The position numbers and the translations under genes are program-made. Positions 1 to 10,941 of a stretch of 64,000 nt of DNA are shown here, piece by piece. Each line of letters begins with the position of its first letter. Positions within the stretch are counted from its first letter, which is position 1. Source of the stretch: Erwinia sp. JUb26 (GTDB lineage: Bacteria; Pseudomonadota; Gammaproteobacteria; Enterobacterales; Enterobacteriaceae); the NCBI RefSeq assembly GCF_003751505.1, contig NZ_RJVB01000002.1, positions 372,001-436,000 of the forward strand. Direction: 5' to 3'. Under the pieces are notes generated by a model that saw only the letters and a program-made list of their open reading frames with translations, had not been told where the DNA came from and did no database searches.

Positions 1-498
1 GAAGCCCGCCAGCGTTACCAGATCGATGGTGGCTTCCGTGTGACCGCCGCGGGTCAGCACGCCACCGGCACGGCCGCGCAGCGGGAAGACATGGCCAGGA
101 CGATTCAGATCGGCAGGCTTGGCGTCATCGGCAACGGCGGTACGGATGGTGGTGATGCGGTCAGAAGCGGACACGCCGGTGGTCACACCCTGCGCAGCTT
201 CAATGGTAACGGTGAAACCGGTGCCGTAGGCGCTGGTGTTATCCTCAACCATCATCGGCAGGTCAAGCTGGGCAAGACGTTCTTCGGTCAGACACAGGCA
301 AACAATACCGCTGCCGTGACGGATGGTTAATGCCATCTGCTCTACGGTCATGGTTTCGGCGGCGAAGATCATATCACCTTCATTTTCACGATCTTCATCA
401 TCTAAAACCATTACGCCGCGGCCAGCGCGGAGCGCGTCGATAGCACGTGTTACACGCTGTTCAGGCGTGCCAAATTCAGAAAGTAGCGACTGATTCAT
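1..498 (-). CDS. ribB: 3,4-dihydroxy-2-butanone-4-phosphate synthase (partial)
   Basis: RibB converts ribulose 5-phosphate to formate and 3,4-dihydroxy-2-butanone 4-phosphate, the four-carbon precursor of riboflavin. The 166 codons present start [10 protein letters not shown] and include the acidic metal- and substrate-binding stretch [10 protein letters not shown] and a later RGGHTEA motif, both typical of RibB. The C-terminal part (about 50 residues of a usual 217) lies beyond the left edge of the window, so the gene is cut by the window and not broken. It is transcribed leftwards behind an FMN riboswitch, as in E. coli, which ties its expression to flavin supply. Identification is secure. 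Confidence 0.96.
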   Translation of the reverse strand, partial: MNQSLLSEFGTPEQRVTRAIDALRAGRGVMVLDDEDRENEGDMIFAAETMTVEQMALTIRHGSGIVCLCLTEERLAQLDLPMMVEDNTSAYGTGFTVTIEAAQGVTTGVSASDRITTIRTAVADDAKPADLNRPGHVFPLRGRAGGVLTRGGHTEATIDLVTLAGF

Positions 499-610
499 GG
501 TAAATAAACCTTAATAAATGTATGGGTTACCAGAATCAGGGCGAGCTTAGGAGTGTCAAGCTGTGACAAAAAAATAACGCGAGGCGAGCGTTAGCCCGAC
601 AAGATACGTT

Positions 611-757
611 ACTCTCTCCCATCCGGACTCTAACCGTCGGCCCCGGAATTACACCGGATCTGCTGTCCTTCAGGAATGATCCTGAAGCGCTCGCGGGCTT
701 TCAGCCGAAGCTGATTTACCGCCGGTGGGGAATTTCGCCCCGCCCTGAGAATAAGCA
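611..757 (-). promoter_or_regulatory. sroG: FMN riboswitch (RFN element) in the ribB leader
   Basis: Read on the minus strand, the leader contains the RFN hallmarks in order: a CAGGGCGGGG entry, an ACCGGCGGTAA segment, an internal variable hairpin (CTTCAGGATCATTCCTGAAG), a CCGGTGTAATTCCGG segment, GCCGACGGTTAGAGTCCGGATG, and a closing GGAGAGAG. It sits between the ribB promoter region and the ribB start. FMN binding to this element is known to turn down ribB in enterobacteria. The corresponding RNA in E. coli is called sroG. Confidence 0.95.
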
Positions 758-903
758 GGGTTACTATAGCGCTGATAATGCACGTGGGCAACGAACAAAA
801 CTGGCAAATTTATATCCATTTATTCGCTATGCTCATTTCCGGTTTATCCTTTTCCCCTGAGCGATTACACTTATAGAAAATTTGCTGCTACCAGGAAGCC
901 GCT

Positions 904-1248
904 ATGATTGATGCTAAAAAAATTGAACAACTGGCCCGCCAGATCCATGAATCTATGCCAAAAGGTATCCGCGAGTTAGGTGATGATGTGGAGAAAAAAA
1001 TCCGTCAGACTATCCAGGCTCAGCTGACCCGGCTGGATGTGGTTAATCGTGAAGAGTTTGATGTGCAGACTCAGGTGCTGCTGCGCACCCGCGAGAAACT
1101 GGCCGTGCTGGAACAACGCCTGACGGCGCTGGAGAATCAGGCTGCTGCGCCAGCAGCGCCGACCGCTGGAACCGCTTCTGCACCGGTCACGCCAGCCCCC
1201 GCAGCGCAGGCAGCGTCCGAGCCTGGCGATGCTAAAGACCCGGTCTGA
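904..1248 (+). CDS. ubiK: ubiquinone biosynthesis accessory factor UbiK (YqiC)
   Basis: This 114-residue protein belongs to the YqiC/BMFP family. In E. coli and Salmonella UbiK partners UbiJ and supports aerobic ubiquinone synthesis. It starts [20 protein letters not shown]. An amphipathic N-terminal helix is followed by a coiled coil (about residues 40-80, [22 protein letters not shown]) that mediates trimerisation. The last 35 residues form a low-complexity Ala/Pro tail that is longer than the E. coli tail. It lies divergent from ribB, as in E. coli, and is followed by a clear terminator. Confidence 0.92.
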   Translation: MIDAKKIEQLARQIHESMPKGIRELGDDVEKKIRQTIQAQLTRLDVVNREEFDVQTQVLLRTREKLAVLEQRLTALENQAAAPAAPTAGTASAPVTPAPAAQAASEPGDAKDPV

Positions 1249-1257
1249 TCGACAAAG

Positions 1258-1287
1258 AAAAAGCTGCCCTATCGGGCAGCTTTTTTT
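1258..1287. terminator. Rho-independent terminator after ubiK
   Basis: The perfect stem AAGCTGCCC/GGGCAGCTT has a short loop and is followed by a run of T on the plus strand. The A-rich left flank (AAAGAAAAAGC) gives a T-run on the minus strand too, so it can also end hldE transcripts coming from the right. Confidence 0.9.
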
Positions 1288-1354
1288 AACTCTGACGACA
1301 GATATCGGTTCATTCTGAAAGTCGATATCGGTGAGTTAAGACAATAGATACCCG

Positions 1355-2785
1355 TCAGTTCTTACGATTGATAATCGTCTTAATGATATTGCTGGTTGAG
1401 ATACCGTCTTCGAAGTTAAGCACCTGCACGTCACCGCCGTTCGCCCACACTTCCTTGCTGCCCGCGATATCTTCTGGCTTGTAGTCGCCCCCTTTTACCA
1501 GCAGGTCCGGCAACACGTCGGCAATCAGACGCTGCGGCGTGTCCTCTTCAAAGCCCACCACCCAGTCAACGGCTTCCAGCGCGCCCAGCACGATCATGCG
1601 GTTTTCCAGCGGGTTAACCGGGCGGGTTTCGCCCTTCAGGCGACGCGTGGACGCATCGCTGTTCACCGCCACGATTAGCCGGTCGCCCAGCCTGCGGGCA
1701 TTGGCGAGATAGGAAACGTGCCCGGCATGGAGAATATCAAACACGCCGTTGGTCATCACCACGCGCTCGCCGCGCTGACGCGCTTTCGCCACTTCGGCCT
1801 TCAGCTGTGCTTCATCCATCACGCCAAAACCCGATTCGGGGCGCGCGTGGATGGCATTTTCCAGCTCAATTGGAGAAACCGTCGACGTACCCAGTTTACC
1901 CACCACGACGCCCGCTGCCGCGTTCGCCAGGAAGCAGCTCTCTTCCAGGCTGTTGCCTGCGGCCAGCGCGGCCGCCAGCACGCCGATAACCGTATCACCC
2001 GCACCGGTCACATCGAACACTTCCTGTGCCTGCGTTGGCATATGGAACGGTTCTTTACCCGGCTGCAGCAGCGTCATGCCGTTTTCAGAACGGGTAACCA
2101 GCAGCGCCGACAGGCCGTGCTTCTGCATAAGCGCGGTGCCGCGCTCAACGATGTCAGCTTCGCTTTTGCACTTACCAACGACCGCTTCGAATTCGGAAAG
2201 ATTTGGCGTCAGCAAGGTGGCACCGTGATAACGGCTAAAGTCGGTCCCTTTCGGATCCACCAGCACCGGCACACCGGCCTCACGCGCCAGCTTGATCATG
2301 GTTTCCACGCTGGCCAGTGCGCCTTTGGCGTAGTCGGAAAGCACCAGCGCACCGATCTTAGGCAAGGCCTGCTGAATGCGCTCGTGCATTGGTTCCGGGT
2401 TAACCCCTTCAAAACCTTCTTCAAAATCCAAGCGAATCAGCTGCTGATTGCGCGACAAAACGCGCAGTTTGGTGACGGTAGGATGGGTTGGCACCGAAAC
2501 AAAATCACACTGCACATTAACCCTGGTCAGCGTCTCGCTCAGTACGCGCGCAGCATCGTCAATGCCGGTGAGCCCAACGAGGCGAGATTCCGCGCCAAGA
2601 GAAGCGATATTCATCGCCACGTTAGCCGCCCCGCCAGGACGCTCTTCCACGTTTTCAACCTTGACTACCGGTACCGGAGCTTCGGGGGAAATACGGCTGG
2701 TTGGCCCGTGCCAGTAACGATCCAGCATCACATCACCAACGACCAGAACACCCGCACGTTTAAAATCAGGCAGTGTAACTTTCAT
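1355..2785 (-). CDS. hldE: bifunctional heptose-7-phosphate kinase / heptose-1-phosphate adenylyltransferase
   Basis: HldE carries out two steps in making ADP-L-glycero-D-manno-heptose for the lipopolysaccharide inner core. At 476 residues it matches the E. coli protein (477). The N-terminal ribokinase-like domain (about 1-318) has the ribokinase ATP/substrate motif [17 protein letters not shown] around residue 260. The C-terminal nucleotidyltransferase domain (about 344-476) begins with [16 protein letters not shown], which carries the HxGH-type signature. It lies between glnE and ubiK in the same order and orientation as in E. coli. It is a housekeeping gene with no oddities seen. A 364-residue open frame on the opposite strand is a shadow of its codon use. 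Confidence 0.97.
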   Translation of the reverse strand: MKVTLPDFKRAGVLVVGDVMLDRYWHGPTSRISPEAPVPVVKVENVEERPGGAANVAMNIASLGAESRLVGLTGIDDAARVLSETLTRVNVQCDFVSVPTHPTVTKLRVLSRNQQLIRLDFEEGFEGVNPEPMHERIQQALPKIGALVLSDYAKGALASVETMIKLAREAGVPVLVDPKGTDFSRYHGATLLTPNLSEFEAVVGKCKSEADIVERGTALMQKHGLSALLVTRSENGMTLLQPGKEPFHMPTQAQEVFDVTGAGDTVIGVLAAALAAGNSLEESCFLANAAAGVVVGKLGTSTVSPIELENAIHARPESGFGVMDEAQLKAEVAKARQRGERVVMTNGVFDILHAGHVSYLANARRLGDRLIVAVNSDASTRRLKGETRPVNPLENRMIVLGALEAVDWVVGFEEDTPQRLIADVLPDLLVKGGDYKPEDIAGSKEVWANGGDVQVLNFEDGISTSNIIKTIINRKN

Positions 2786-2916
2786 TCAGACACTCCACTC
2801 CAGACAGCATAAAAACCAAAAATTCAGGCGCGCGATAATAGCACAAATGTTGCCGTGCCTGGCTATCGCGGCCGCGTTGTTCACTTCGCCACCGGACTCA
2901 CACTGAGCCTGTTCAC

Positions 2917-5751
2917 TCAGTCACCAAACCAGGTTTGCCAGCTTTGATTGACCTGGGCTTTCTCACCGACATAGGCACTCTCTTCCACGTGGCCCGGCAG
3001 TTCCTGCAGCGCCAGGTGATGCAACGCATCCCGCAGCGTCACGTAGGCATGCGTCAGCGCTTTCGCCTCGGGATCCGCCATCCTGTCACCGTTAGCCAGC
3101 AGTTCGAGAATGCGCACATTGTCGGACCAGCGGGTCAGCGTCAGATCCTGCGAGGCATAACGTAGGACCAGATATTGCGTAATGAATTCAATATCGGTGA
3201 TGCCACCGGCATCGGCTTTAATATCCCAGCGGCCTTTATGCTTCTGTCCGAGGTGCGCCCGCATTTTTTCGCGCATCTCCCGCACCTCAACCTTCAGCGT
3301 TTCCGCTTCACGCGGCTGCGCCAGAATGCCACGGCGAATTTCAGCAAAACGCTGGCTGAGTTCCCCATCACCGTAAACGATGCGCGCGCGCACCAGCGCC
3401 TGATGCTCCCAGGTCCAGGCTTCATTGCGCTGGTAGTCATCAAAGGCTTCAAAGGTGCTGACCAGCATACCGGCAGCGCCTGAAGGGCGCAGGCGGGCAT
3501 CGACTTCATACAGAATGCCCGACGAGGTGCGGGTACTGAACAGGTGCATCACCCGCTGGGCCAGACGCAGATAGAACTGGCGACCGTCGATACTGCGCTC
3601 GCCCAGCGTTACCGCTTCCTGCGGGCAGTTGTGCAGGAACACCAGGTCCAGATCCGAGCTGTAGCCCAACTCCCAGCCGCCCAGCTTGCCGTAGCCGACC
3701 ACGGCAAAACCGCGCTCGCTGTCGCTGGTCAGATGCGATGGTCGCCCAAAGCGCTGCACCATCATATTCCACGCCTGCTGCACCACCGCTTCGATCATCG
3801 CTTCGGCCAGCCAGGTCAGATGATCGCTGACCTTCATTACCGGCAGCGTACCGGCGATATCCGCCGCGGCAATGCGCAGATGCTGCGCCTGTTTAAACTG
3901 CCGCAGCGCTTCCAACTGCTGTTCTTCATCCTCTTCCGGGATACGCAGCAGATACTGACGCAGTTCGTCGCGATAGGCATCGGTGGCCGTTGGCTGGTAG
4001 AGCGTTGCCGGATCCAGCAGCTCATCAAGCAGCAGCGGATAACGCGCCAGCTGGCTGGCAACCATCGGGGAGGCGGCACACAGGCGGATGAGATGCTGGA
4101 GCGCGCCGTGGAATTCCGTCATCAGCTCCAGATAGGTGGTGCGCGTGACCACACCGAGCAGCAGCGGCGTCAGGCGGCTAAGCGTAACCACGGCATCATC
4201 GCGCGGCACCACCTCACTGAGCAGACGCGGCATCAGCTGATCGAGCGCCTGACGGCCACGTGGGCCGATCGTGCGCTTATCCACATCCATGCGGAAATCG
4301 TTAATCGCTCGCAGCAGTTGCTGGCACGCCTCACCGTCCAGATGCGGGACCAGCGGCAGCAGTTCAGCTTCTTCCAGCTGGTCCTGCCACAGCACGCCAT
4401 ATTCGCCGGCTTCGCGGTTATCACCGCTTTCCGGAGCGTCGTCGCCAATCAGCTCGTCAAAGATTGAACGCACCGCCACCATATGTGCATCCAGCCGGTC
4501 GTGCAGGCCCTGCCAGTCGGCAAACCCCATCGCCCAGGCAAGTCGCGCGCGGTCCAGCTCGTTCGTTGGCAGCGTCTGCGTCTGCTCATCGTTAATGCTC
4601 TGCAGCAGGTTTTCCAGCCGCCGCAGGAACAGATAAGCGTCGTGCAGCTGTGTTACCTGCTGCTGCGGCAGCAAATTCAGCGCGCTGATTGATTCAAGAG
4701 TAGGAAGCAACGAACGTAGCTGAAGCGAACGTTCGCGGCCACCGCGGATCAGCTGGAAGACCTGAACAATAAATTCAATTTCGCGGATACCGCCCGCGCC
4801 CAGCTTGATGTTGTCCGTCAGCCCGCGTCGCCGTACCTCACGCGCTATCATCGACTTCATATTGCGCAGGGACTGGATCACGCTGAAATCAATATAGCGG
4901 CGGAAGACAAACGGCCGCAGCATCTGCCGCAGCTCCTGGCTCCAGCGATCGTCGCCGCCGCCCATCAGTCGGGCTTTCACCATCGCGTAGCGTTCCCAGT
5001 CGCGCCCCTGCTCCTGGTAATAATCTTCCAGCGCCGCAAAGCTCAGCACCAGCGGGCCGCTGTCGCCAAAGGGCCGCAGCCGCATATCCACGCGGTAAAC
5101 GAAGCCGTCTACGGTTGGCTGATCGAGGACTTTAATCAATCGCTGGCCCAGGCGGGTAAAGAACTGGGCATTATCCAGCTCGCGCCGTCCGCCCTGCGTT
5201 ACGCCATTTTCTGGCCAGGTGAAGATCAAATCGATATCGGAAGAGAAATTTAGTTCACCGCCGCCCAGTTTTCCCATTCCGAGAATCAACAGCGGCTGCG
5301 GTTCTCCGGCGGCGTTGACCGGCGTGCCAAAATCCTTGCAGCAGGCGTGCCACAGCCAGTCACGCGCGGCGACGATCAGCGTTTCCGCCAGCTCGCTCAG
5401 CTGCGCTAGCGTCTGTTCGGTGCTGCTGGTTGCCAGGGTTTGCATCCAGGCGATACGCACCAGCATATGGCGACGAAACAGCCGCAGCTCGCGCATCAGC
5501 GTGTTCTCATCCAGCACCGTAGCCAGCCGTTCTGCCAGCCACGCGTTATAGTGCTGACACTCGTCGGCACGCGGCGGCTGCGTCTGCAACTGCTGCCACC
5601 ATTCAGGATGTTTCGCCAGGTTATCGTTGATGAAATCACTAAACGCCAGCACGGACTGCTGCTGCGAAGTCGCGCCATCCGGAAGGGGATCGATAACGGC
5701 AATCTGTTCAGCCAGCAAGGATGGCAGCGGCTGCGATAGTAAAGGCACCAT
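2917..5751 (-). CDS. glnE: bifunctional glutamine synthetase adenylyltransferase / adenylyl-removing enzyme
   Basis: GlnE attaches AMP to glutamine synthetase and removes it, under control of the PII protein, so it sets ammonia assimilation. Two nucleotidyltransferase domains are visible: an N-terminal adenylyl-removing site with [19 protein letters not shown], and a C-terminal adenylylation site with [19 protein letters not shown]. The open frame reaches to a GTG at 5772. However, the ATG at 5751 (MVPLLSQPL) has GGGAG five bases upstream, whereas the GTG has no well-placed ribosome site, so I use 5751 (944 residues; 946 in E. coli). It is followed leftwards by hldE. Confidence 0.96.
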   Translation of the reverse strand: MVPLLSQPLPSLLAEQIAVIDPLPDGATSQQQSVLAFSDFINDNLAKHPEWWQQLQTQPPRADECQHYNAWLAERLATVLDENTLMRELRLFRRHMLVRIAWMQTLATSSTEQTLAQLSELAETLIVAARDWLWHACCKDFGTPVNAAGEPQPLLILGMGKLGGGELNFSSDIDLIFTWPENGVTQGGRRELDNAQFFTRLGQRLIKVLDQPTVDGFVYRVDMRLRPFGDSGPLVLSFAALEDYYQEQGRDWERYAMVKARLMGGGDDRWSQELRQMLRPFVFRRYIDFSVIQSLRNMKSMIAREVRRRGLTDNIKLGAGGIREIEFIVQVFQLIRGGRERSLQLRSLLPTLESISALNLLPQQQVTQLHDAYLFLRRLENLLQSINDEQTQTLPTNELDRARLAWAMGFADWQGLHDRLDAHMVAVRSIFDELIGDDAPESGDNREAGEYGVLWQDQLEEAELLPLVPHLDGEACQQLLRAINDFRMDVDKRTIGPRGRQALDQLMPRLLSEVVPRDDAVVTLSRLTPLLLGVVTRTTYLELMTEFHGALQHLIRLCAASPMVASQLARYPLLLDELLDPATLYQPTATDAYRDELRQYLLRIPEEDEEQQLEALRQFKQAQHLRIAAADIAGTLPVMKVSDHLTWLAEAMIEAVVQQAWNMMVQRFGRPSHLTSDSERGFAVVGYGKLGGWELGYSSDLDLVFLHNCPQEAVTLGERSIDGRQFYLRLAQRVMHLFSTRTSSGILYEVDARLRPSGAAGMLVSTFEAFDDYQRNEAWTWEHQALVRARIVYGDGELSQRFAEIRRGILAQPREAETLKVEVREMREKMRAHLGQKHKGRWDIKADAGGITDIEFITQYLVLRYASQDLTLTRWSDNVRILELLANGDRMADPEAKALTHAYVTLRDALHHLALQELPGHVEESAYVGEKAQVNQSWQTWFGD

Positions 5752-5856
5752 AAACACTCCCTGATTAATCACCCCCGATCCTCAGGCTCCAGGGGCGTTG
5801 GCTGCCATCCTGCAACACACGATCAACGGGCATGGAAAATAAACGTTTCTAACGAC

Positions 5857-7161
5857 TCAGGCGTTACCGTTCTTCCAGAATACCGGCTGTTTCACTGCCT
5901 GACGGCGATGGCCATCCAGCCAAACATCCTGCTGCTCAATAATCGCCTGACGCAGCAGCTGCCAGCTACCCAGCCACGCACTCACCACGGCATCGTCATA
6001 ACAACCGGCAAGCAGATGCACAGCGAGCTGCTGGCGATGAAGGCGCGTCAGTTTATCCTGATATTCATTCAGCTGATTGATCTGACCGAAGGTCTCCTTC
6101 AGATCGGCGGAAATGCGGCCGAGCATAATATCGCTAAAGCGCTTGAAGGATCCCTGCAGCTTGGCATCGGTTTTCGGGTCGATGAAGTCGCGCCAGCGCG
6201 CCGTGGCAATCCAGGTGGTCAGCGCCAGCTGCGTTTCCAGCCAGAGCGAGCTGAAGCAGACGGACTCCGCATCCAGCTCTTCTTCCAGCAGCGAGCCTTC
6301 CAGCTCGGTCAGCCGTTGACGCAGCTCGCTGCTGGCCTTACGCGGAACCAGTGCGCCATACAGGGAAAATGCCTGACGCAGCGTTTCCAGCGCTTCCTGA
6401 ATTTCAGCCAGTGCTGCCGCATTCCCCCGCAGCCACAGCTCTTCATGATACTGCCACTGGCTGAGCGCCAGCAGGAAAGCGGCCTGCATTCCCTGCTCGA
6501 CCGTCGCCTTAGGTTTGACCTTGAGCAGCGGTACCGGACGCAGTTTACGAGGTGGGTTACCTTTCGCCAGCGCATAACCGCGCGCGGCTTTGCTCAGGCT
6601 TCCCAGCCGCAGGCCGCCCATTTTTGTCAGCTCGGCGGCAAACGCCAGAAGATCGTCACGGTGGCCGCTTTTCAGCTCCAGCTCGATTTCATGCAGCGGC
6701 TCGCTCAGATCGCCGGCGCTGACCTCACCCAGATCGAAGGCCACTTCAATTTCGCTTTCGCCATAGGTCACGACCCACTTCTCACGGACGAAATTCGTGC
6801 TGAACAGCGGCGTGAGCTGCTGTTGGAGCGCATCGAGATCGGTCCCTTCCGGCCAGACTTCGGCGGGAAGCTGATGAATATCCAGCACCGGTTCATTGAG
6901 CGCAACGTTGTACTCCGGCCGCTGGTGCAGGCCACCAATGGTCTGCCCGGCCGTTTTCAGCGTCATTTCGAAACTGTCACCGAAACCACGGATGCGCAGC
7001 CCCATGTCCCAGCTGCGCAGCTGGCCGTTAGCGGTTTCAAAGTAGATGTTGCTTAGCTTCTGCCCGGCGGAGTGCGCGTGGGGCCAGTTAGCCAGCTGGC
7101 TGGCGAGTTTTGTCGCGGCATCGGCGGTGGTAATGAACTTTAGCTCGATTTCGATGGTCAT
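5857..7161 (-). CDS. ygiF: inorganic triphosphatase YgiF (CYTH-CHAD protein)
   Basis: YgiF hydrolyses inorganic triphosphate. At 434 residues it matches E. coli YgiF (433). It begins MTIEIELKFITT, which contains the ExExK signature of the CYTH triphosphate-tunnel fold (residues about 1-200). This is followed by a CHAD helical domain (about 220-430) rich in conserved Arg and His, including the KRFSDIMLGRISADL region. It is upstream of glnE on the same strand, separated by about 100 bp, as in E. coli, and may be co-transcribed with it. It diverges from ygiM. Confidence 0.93.
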   Translation of the reverse strand: MTIEIELKFITTADAATKLASQLANWPHAHSAGQKLSNIYFETANGQLRSWDMGLRIRGFGDSFEMTLKTAGQTIGGLHQRPEYNVALNEPVLDIHQLPAEVWPEGTDLDALQQQLTPLFSTNFVREKWVVTYGESEIEVAFDLGEVSAGDLSEPLHEIELELKSGHRDDLLAFAAELTKMGGLRLGSLSKAARGYALAKGNPPRKLRPVPLLKVKPKATVEQGMQAAFLLALSQWQYHEELWLRGNAAALAEIQEALETLRQAFSLYGALVPRKASSELRQRLTELEGSLLEEELDAESVCFSSLWLETQLALTTWIATARWRDFIDPKTDAKLQGSFKRFSDIMLGRISADLKETFGQINQLNEYQDKLTRLHRQQLAVHLLAGCYDDAVVSAWLGSWQLLRQAIIEQQDVWLDGHRRQAVKQPVFWKNGNA

Positions 7162-7468
7162 AATGTCTTATCTAAATGATTACCGGCACGGTAAATGGTG
7201 GTAGTGTTTGATAATAACCGCAAATTTCCCGATAGCGCAGAAAGAGCTGATTCAGCCGCTGCAAAAAAGCAGGGTTACTTACGGATCATCGCACCTGATA
7301 TACCAAGAAGAGTAATGCACAAGCAGCAGGGATGTCTCTGCTTTATTACGCTTTCGCGCGTTGCCTCCCATGTCGCCCGAGATCAGGACAGTTCTCATTC
7401 AGCTTTCTGCGAGGCCGCTCCAGACTGTGTTATTACTTTCGCCCAGTACTTATGAAAAAAGAGTTCGA
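7162..7468. other. divergent intergenic region ygiF/ygiM
   Basis: These 307 bases must hold promoters for both ygiF and ygiM. I see no RNA gene, repeat or clear operator. An open frame entering ygiM from 7361 has no ribosome site and lacks the family start, so it is not taken as coding. Confidence 0.6.
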
Positions 7469-8089
7469 ATGAAAAAAACTCACTTTATTGGCCTGACTTT
7501 TCTGGCTTTTAGCGCCGTAGCTAACGTGCATGCTGAAGAAAAACGCTACATTTCCGACGAACTCTCTACCTGGGTTCGCAGCGGTCCCGGTAACGATTAT
7601 CGCCTGATCGGTACTCTGAATGCGGGGGAAGAAGTTACCCTGCTGCAGTCTAATGAGAACAGCAAATACGGTCAGATCCGTGATTCGCAGGGCCGGACGA
7701 CTTGGATCCCACTGAGCCAGCTCAGTGAACAGCCCAGCTTGCGTTCCCGCGTTCCGGAACTGGAGCAGCAGGTCAAAGATCTGACCGCTAAGCTGGCGAA
7801 CATTGACGGTAGCTGGAATGAGCGCACGGCAGAAATGCAGAAAAAAGTCGCAGGCAGCGACGATGCGATTAACAGCCTGAAAGATGAAAATCAGCAGCTT
7901 AAGAACCAGCTGGTGGTCGCCAGTAAAAAGGTGGATGCCGCCAACGTTCAGTTGGATGATAAGCAGCGCACCATCATTATGCAGTGGTTTATGTACGGCG
8001 GCGGCGTGGCCGGTTTCGGCCTGCTGCTCGGTTTGCTGTTGCCGCATATGCTGCCGCGCAGGAAGAAAAACGACCGCTGGATGAACTAA
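7469..8089 (+). CDS. ygiM: SH3 domain membrane protein YgiM (TIGR04211 family)
   Basis: This is a predicted inner-membrane protein facing the periplasm, with no firm function. The 206 residues match the E. coli length exactly if translation starts at MKKTHFIGLTF. An upstream in-frame extension of 36 codons was rejected because it would bury the signal peptide. The protein has a signal peptide (about 1-22, cleaved after NVHA). A bacterial SH3 domain follows (about 25-90, RYISDELSTWVRSGPGNDYR, then a WIPLSQLS segment). A coiled coil spans about 95-165, and one C-terminal membrane helix (about 174-194) ends in a basic tail. It lies between ygiF and cca as in E. coli. Confidence 0.92.
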   Translation: MKKTHFIGLTFLAFSAVANVHAEEKRYISDELSTWVRSGPGNDYRLIGTLNAGEEVTLLQSNENSKYGQIRDSQGRTTWIPLSQLSEQPSLRSRVPELEQQVKDLTAKLANIDGSWNERTAEMQKKVAGSDDAINSLKDENQQLKNQLVVASKKVDAANVQLDDKQRTIIMQWFMYGGGVAGFGLLLGLLLPHMLPRRKKNDRWMN

Positions 8090-8106
8090 CGTTTTCCGGT
8101 CTGGCC

Positions 8107-8133
8107 AGAGGGCATCTGTAGATGCCCTCTTTG
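8107..8133 (+). terminator. terminator after ygiM
   Basis: The ten-base perfect stem AGAGGGCATC/GATGCCCTCT has a four-base loop followed by TTT. It lies 18 bases past the ygiM stop codon. Confidence 0.75.
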
Positions 8134-8238
8134 GCATACCTGCAATTTGGCATCCTCCCCGTCGGATGTTGTAGTATTACGGCAGAAAATAAAAAAATGC
8201 TTTTCCTCTGACCTGACGTTTTATTCTGGAGATGTGCA

Positions 8239-9459
8239 GTGAAAATATACCTTGTCGGTGGCGCGGTTCGTGACGGACTGCTGAATTTGCCGCTGAAAGA
8301 TAAAGACTGGGTGGTGGTCGGCGCCACGCCTGAGCAGATGCTCGCGCTGGGCTATTCCCAGGTCGGGCGTGATTTCCCGGTTTTTCTGCATCCGGAAAAT
8401 CATCAGGAATATGCGCTGGCGCGTACCGAACGCAAGTCGGGCAATGGCTATACGGGGTTTGTCTGTTATTCAGCCCCCGACGTGACGCTGGAGCAGGATC
8501 TGGCGCGCCGCGATCTGACCATCAACGCCATCGCGCGCGACGATGACGGCCAGTATTACGATCCTTATAATGGCCGTGCTGACATTGAGCAGCGTATTCT
8601 GCGCCATGTTTCCGCCGCGTTTAATGAAGATCCGCTGCGCGTGCTGCGCGTTGCCCGGTTTGCCGCACGCTTTGCCCATCTTAATTTCCGCATCGCAGAG
8701 GAAACGCTGGCGCTGATGCGCTCAATGGCCCACAGCGGCGAACTGAATCACCTCACGGCGGAACGCGTGTGGAAAGAGACGGAGAGCGCGCTGCTGACCC
8801 GTAATCCGCAGGTGTTTTTCCAGGTTCTGCGCGACTGCGATGCGCTGGCGATTTTATTCCCCGAATTAGACAATCTCTACGGCGTGCCGGCTCCAGCGAA
8901 ATGGCATCCGGAAATCGACAGCGGCGTTCACTCGCTGATGACGCTGGCGATGGCTGCACAGCTTAGCCCGGAGCTGGATGTGCGCTTCGCCACGCTGTTC
9001 CACGATGTCGGCAAGGCACTGACCTCACCGGAGAAATGGCCCAGTCACCACGGCCACGGGCTGGCTGGCGTCCCGCTGGTTGCCGCGCTGTGCGAGCGCC
9101 TGCGCGTGCCGAACAACGTTCGCGATCTTGCCCTGCTGGTGACTGAATTCCACGATCTTGTGCATACCATTCAGAACCATTCCGCCGCTACGCTGGTTAA
9201 CCTGTTCGACAGGATCGATGCCTGGCGTAAGCCACACCGCATTGAACAGATTGCGCTGACCAGCGAAGCCGACGCGCGCGGACGTAGTGGGTTCGAGAAT
9301 AATGCCTATCCCCAGGGCAGGTATTTGAGAGAAGCCTTCAGAATTGTGTCAGAGGTCCCTACGCGTGATGTGGTCGCGGCCGGATTTAAAGGTGCAGAAG
9401 TGAGGGAAGAACTGACGCGCAGACGTATTGCGGCGCTGGAGGCCTGGCAGGCGCAGTAA
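8239..9459 (+). CDS. cca: multifunctional CCA-adding enzyme
   Basis: This enzyme adds or repairs the 3'-terminal CCA of tRNAs. In enterobacteria it also has phosphatase and 2',3'-cyclic phosphodiesterase activity in its HD domain. It is 406 residues (412 in E. coli). The start is a GTG, as in E. coli, giving [15 protein letters not shown] with the class II nucleotidyltransferase motif. DKDWVVVG carries a catalytic aspartate, and RRDLTINA and ALFHDVGK-type motifs follow; the HD motif here is LFHDVGKAL near residue 253. It converges with uppP across a hairpin. Confidence 0.97.
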   Translation: MKIYLVGGAVRDGLLNLPLKDKDWVVVGATPEQMLALGYSQVGRDFPVFLHPENHQEYALARTERKSGNGYTGFVCYSAPDVTLEQDLARRDLTINAIARDDDGQYYDPYNGRADIEQRILRHVSAAFNEDPLRVLRVARFAARFAHLNFRIAEETLALMRSMAHSGELNHLTAERVWKETESALLTRNPQVFFQVLRDCDALAILFPELDNLYGVPAPAKWHPEIDSGVHSLMTLAMAAQLSPELDVRFATLFHDVGKALTSPEKWPSHHGHGLAGVPLVAALCERLRVPNNVRDLALLVTEFHDLVHTIQNHSAATLVNLFDRIDAWRKPHRIEQIALTSEADARGRSGFENNAYPQGRYLREAFRIVSEVPTRDVVAAGFKGAEVREELTRRRIAALEAWQAQ

Positions 9460-9483
9460 GGGCGGATCGTCGCGACCCGCCCT
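9459..9483. terminator. hairpin between convergent cca and uppP
   Basis: The seven-base perfect stem AGGGCGG/CCGCCCT starts at the cca stop codon and ends just before the uppP stop. There is no strong T-run, so it is probably a weak bidirectional terminator. Confidence 0.5.
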
Positions 9484-9491
9484 GATGTGAC

Positions 9492-10313
9492 TTACAGCAC
9501 AAACACCGCGTATACGGCAGCGGCAATAATAAAGCGGTAGATCGCAAACGGGATAAACGAAATCCGTTTGATAATATGCAGGAAGCTCTTAATGGCAATC
9601 AGCGCCACGATAAAGGCGGTGACGAAGCCTACCGCAAACATCGGCAGGTCGGCGATGCTCAGGAAGCCCATGCTTTTGTAGAGATCCAGCGCGGTGGCGC
9701 CCATCATCATCGGAACAGCTAGCAGGAACGAGAACTCCGATGCGGCATAGCGGCTCACGCCCATCAGCATACCGCCGGAGATGGTTGCACCCGAACGGGA
9801 AAAACCGGGCCAAAGCGCCAGACACTGGAAGCAGCCGATGATGAAGGCCTGGCGGTAGGTAATATCATCCACCCCAACCGCTTTTGGCTGTTTTGGCTTC
9901 AGCAGCTCGGCGGCAATCAGCAGAACGCCACCCACCACCAGCGCATACATCACGTTAACCGGGTTAAACAGGGTCTTGATTTTATCGTGTAACAGCAGAC
10001 CAATAACCACCGCCGGCACCATACCCAGCAGGATATGGATCAGCGTTAAATGCCCGGTGCCGGTTCCTTCATGCTTAACTTCACCGAAGTTAATCCCGAT
10101 CAGACCGAACAAACGACGCCAGAACATCACCACTACGGCAAGGATCGAGCCTAGCTGGATAACGACTTCGAAGGTTTCCGCCTTCTCTCCCTCAAACCCC
10201 AACAAATGACCGACGATGATCATATGTCCGGTAGATGACACGGGGAGAAACTCCGTTAACCCCTCAACTATCCCTAGAATCGCTGCAACCCATAGCTGAT
10301 GAATATCTGCCAT
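9492..10313 (-). CDS. uppP: undecaprenyl-diphosphatase UppP (BacA)
   Basis: This integral membrane enzyme dephosphorylates undecaprenyl diphosphate, recycling the lipid carrier for peptidoglycan and O-antigen. It confers tolerance to bacitracin when overproduced. The two signature loops are visible: [16 protein letters not shown] near the N-terminus and [14 protein letters not shown] near the middle. It has eight or so hydrophobic segments. The ATG at 10313 (MADIHQLW) is chosen over an adjacent TTG because AAGG lies seven bases upstream. That gives 273 residues, as in E. coli. It is next to folB on the same strand. Confidence 0.97.
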   Translation of the reverse strand: MADIHQLWVAAILGIVEGLTEFLPVSSTGHMIIVGHLLGFEGEKAETFEVVIQLGSILAVVVMFWRRLFGLIGINFGEVKHEGTGTGHLTLIHILLGMVPAVVIGLLLHDKIKTLFNPVNVMYALVVGGVLLIAAELLKPKQPKAVGVDDITYRQAFIIGCFQCLALWPGFSRSGATISGGMLMGVSRYAASEFSFLLAVPMMMGATALDLYKSMGFLSIADLPMFAVGFVTAFIVALIAIKSFLHIIKRISFIPFAIYRFIIAAAVYAVFVL

Positions 10314-10474
10314 CAAATTACCTTTTACCCTTTAAAATCATTAAAAAGGCGGTCGCCAACGCTTCCGCCAATCAGCCCTGAATTTATTGAAAAAATTCAG
10401 GATCACCCCTAAGCCGCAACTTAAGACAAACCTTACTGTGATTTGGTTTCATTGTGATGGCAATCACATTGAAT

Positions 10475-10834
10475 TTATTTCGGAATATTACCTCGTTCGA
10501 TGATCACTCCAACCTGACGTGCCTGCGCAACGGCGCCCGGCTTGCTGACCTTAATTTTCACCCACGGCGAAGCGAACTGGTTCAACAGTAAAGTGGCGAT
10601 CTCTTCCGCTACGCGCTCAACCAGCGCAAATTTCCCGTTCTGGACGTGGGCAATAATCGCCTCTGATACATCGGCATAGCTCAGACAGTCATTCACATCA
10701 TCGCTGGCGGCAGCTTTGCGGTTATCCCACGCCATTTCGACATCGAACACCAGCTTCTGCTGAATGGTCTGTTCCCAGTCGTAAACGCCGATGGTGGTGA
10801 TAACGGACAATTGATCAATAAATACGATATCCAT
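10475..10834 (-). CDS. folB: dihydroneopterin aldolase FolB
   Basis: FolB cleaves (and epimerises) 7,8-dihydroneopterin in folate synthesis. The protein has 119 residues starting MDIVFIDQLSVITTIGVYDWE. The GVYDWE segment contributes the substrate-binding site of the family, and the conserved catalytic lysine lies in VKIKVSKPGA. The open frame extends a further 31 codons upstream into the plsY promoter region with no family similarity, so the start at 10834 is used. It is divergent from plsY, as in E. coli. Confidence 0.95.
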   Translation of the reverse strand: MDIVFIDQLSVITTIGVYDWEQTIQQKLVFDVEMAWDNRKAAASDDVNDCLSYADVSEAIIAHVQNGKFALVERVAEEIATLLLNQFASPWVKIKVSKPGAVAQARQVGVIIERGNIPK

Positions 10835-10941
10835 GATACGGCTCTCTGTTTTTGTGGTTGCCGGATACCATCCCCGGCGGTTTATGCGTATTATCCACGG
10901 ATGTTCACAACAAAACGACCCCAACAAGACGGAACGGTGTT

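Noticed and set aside
1718..2812. A 364-codon open frame opposite hldE
   Set aside because: It is a shadow of hldE codon use; composition is rich in His, Gln and Arg and it matches no family.
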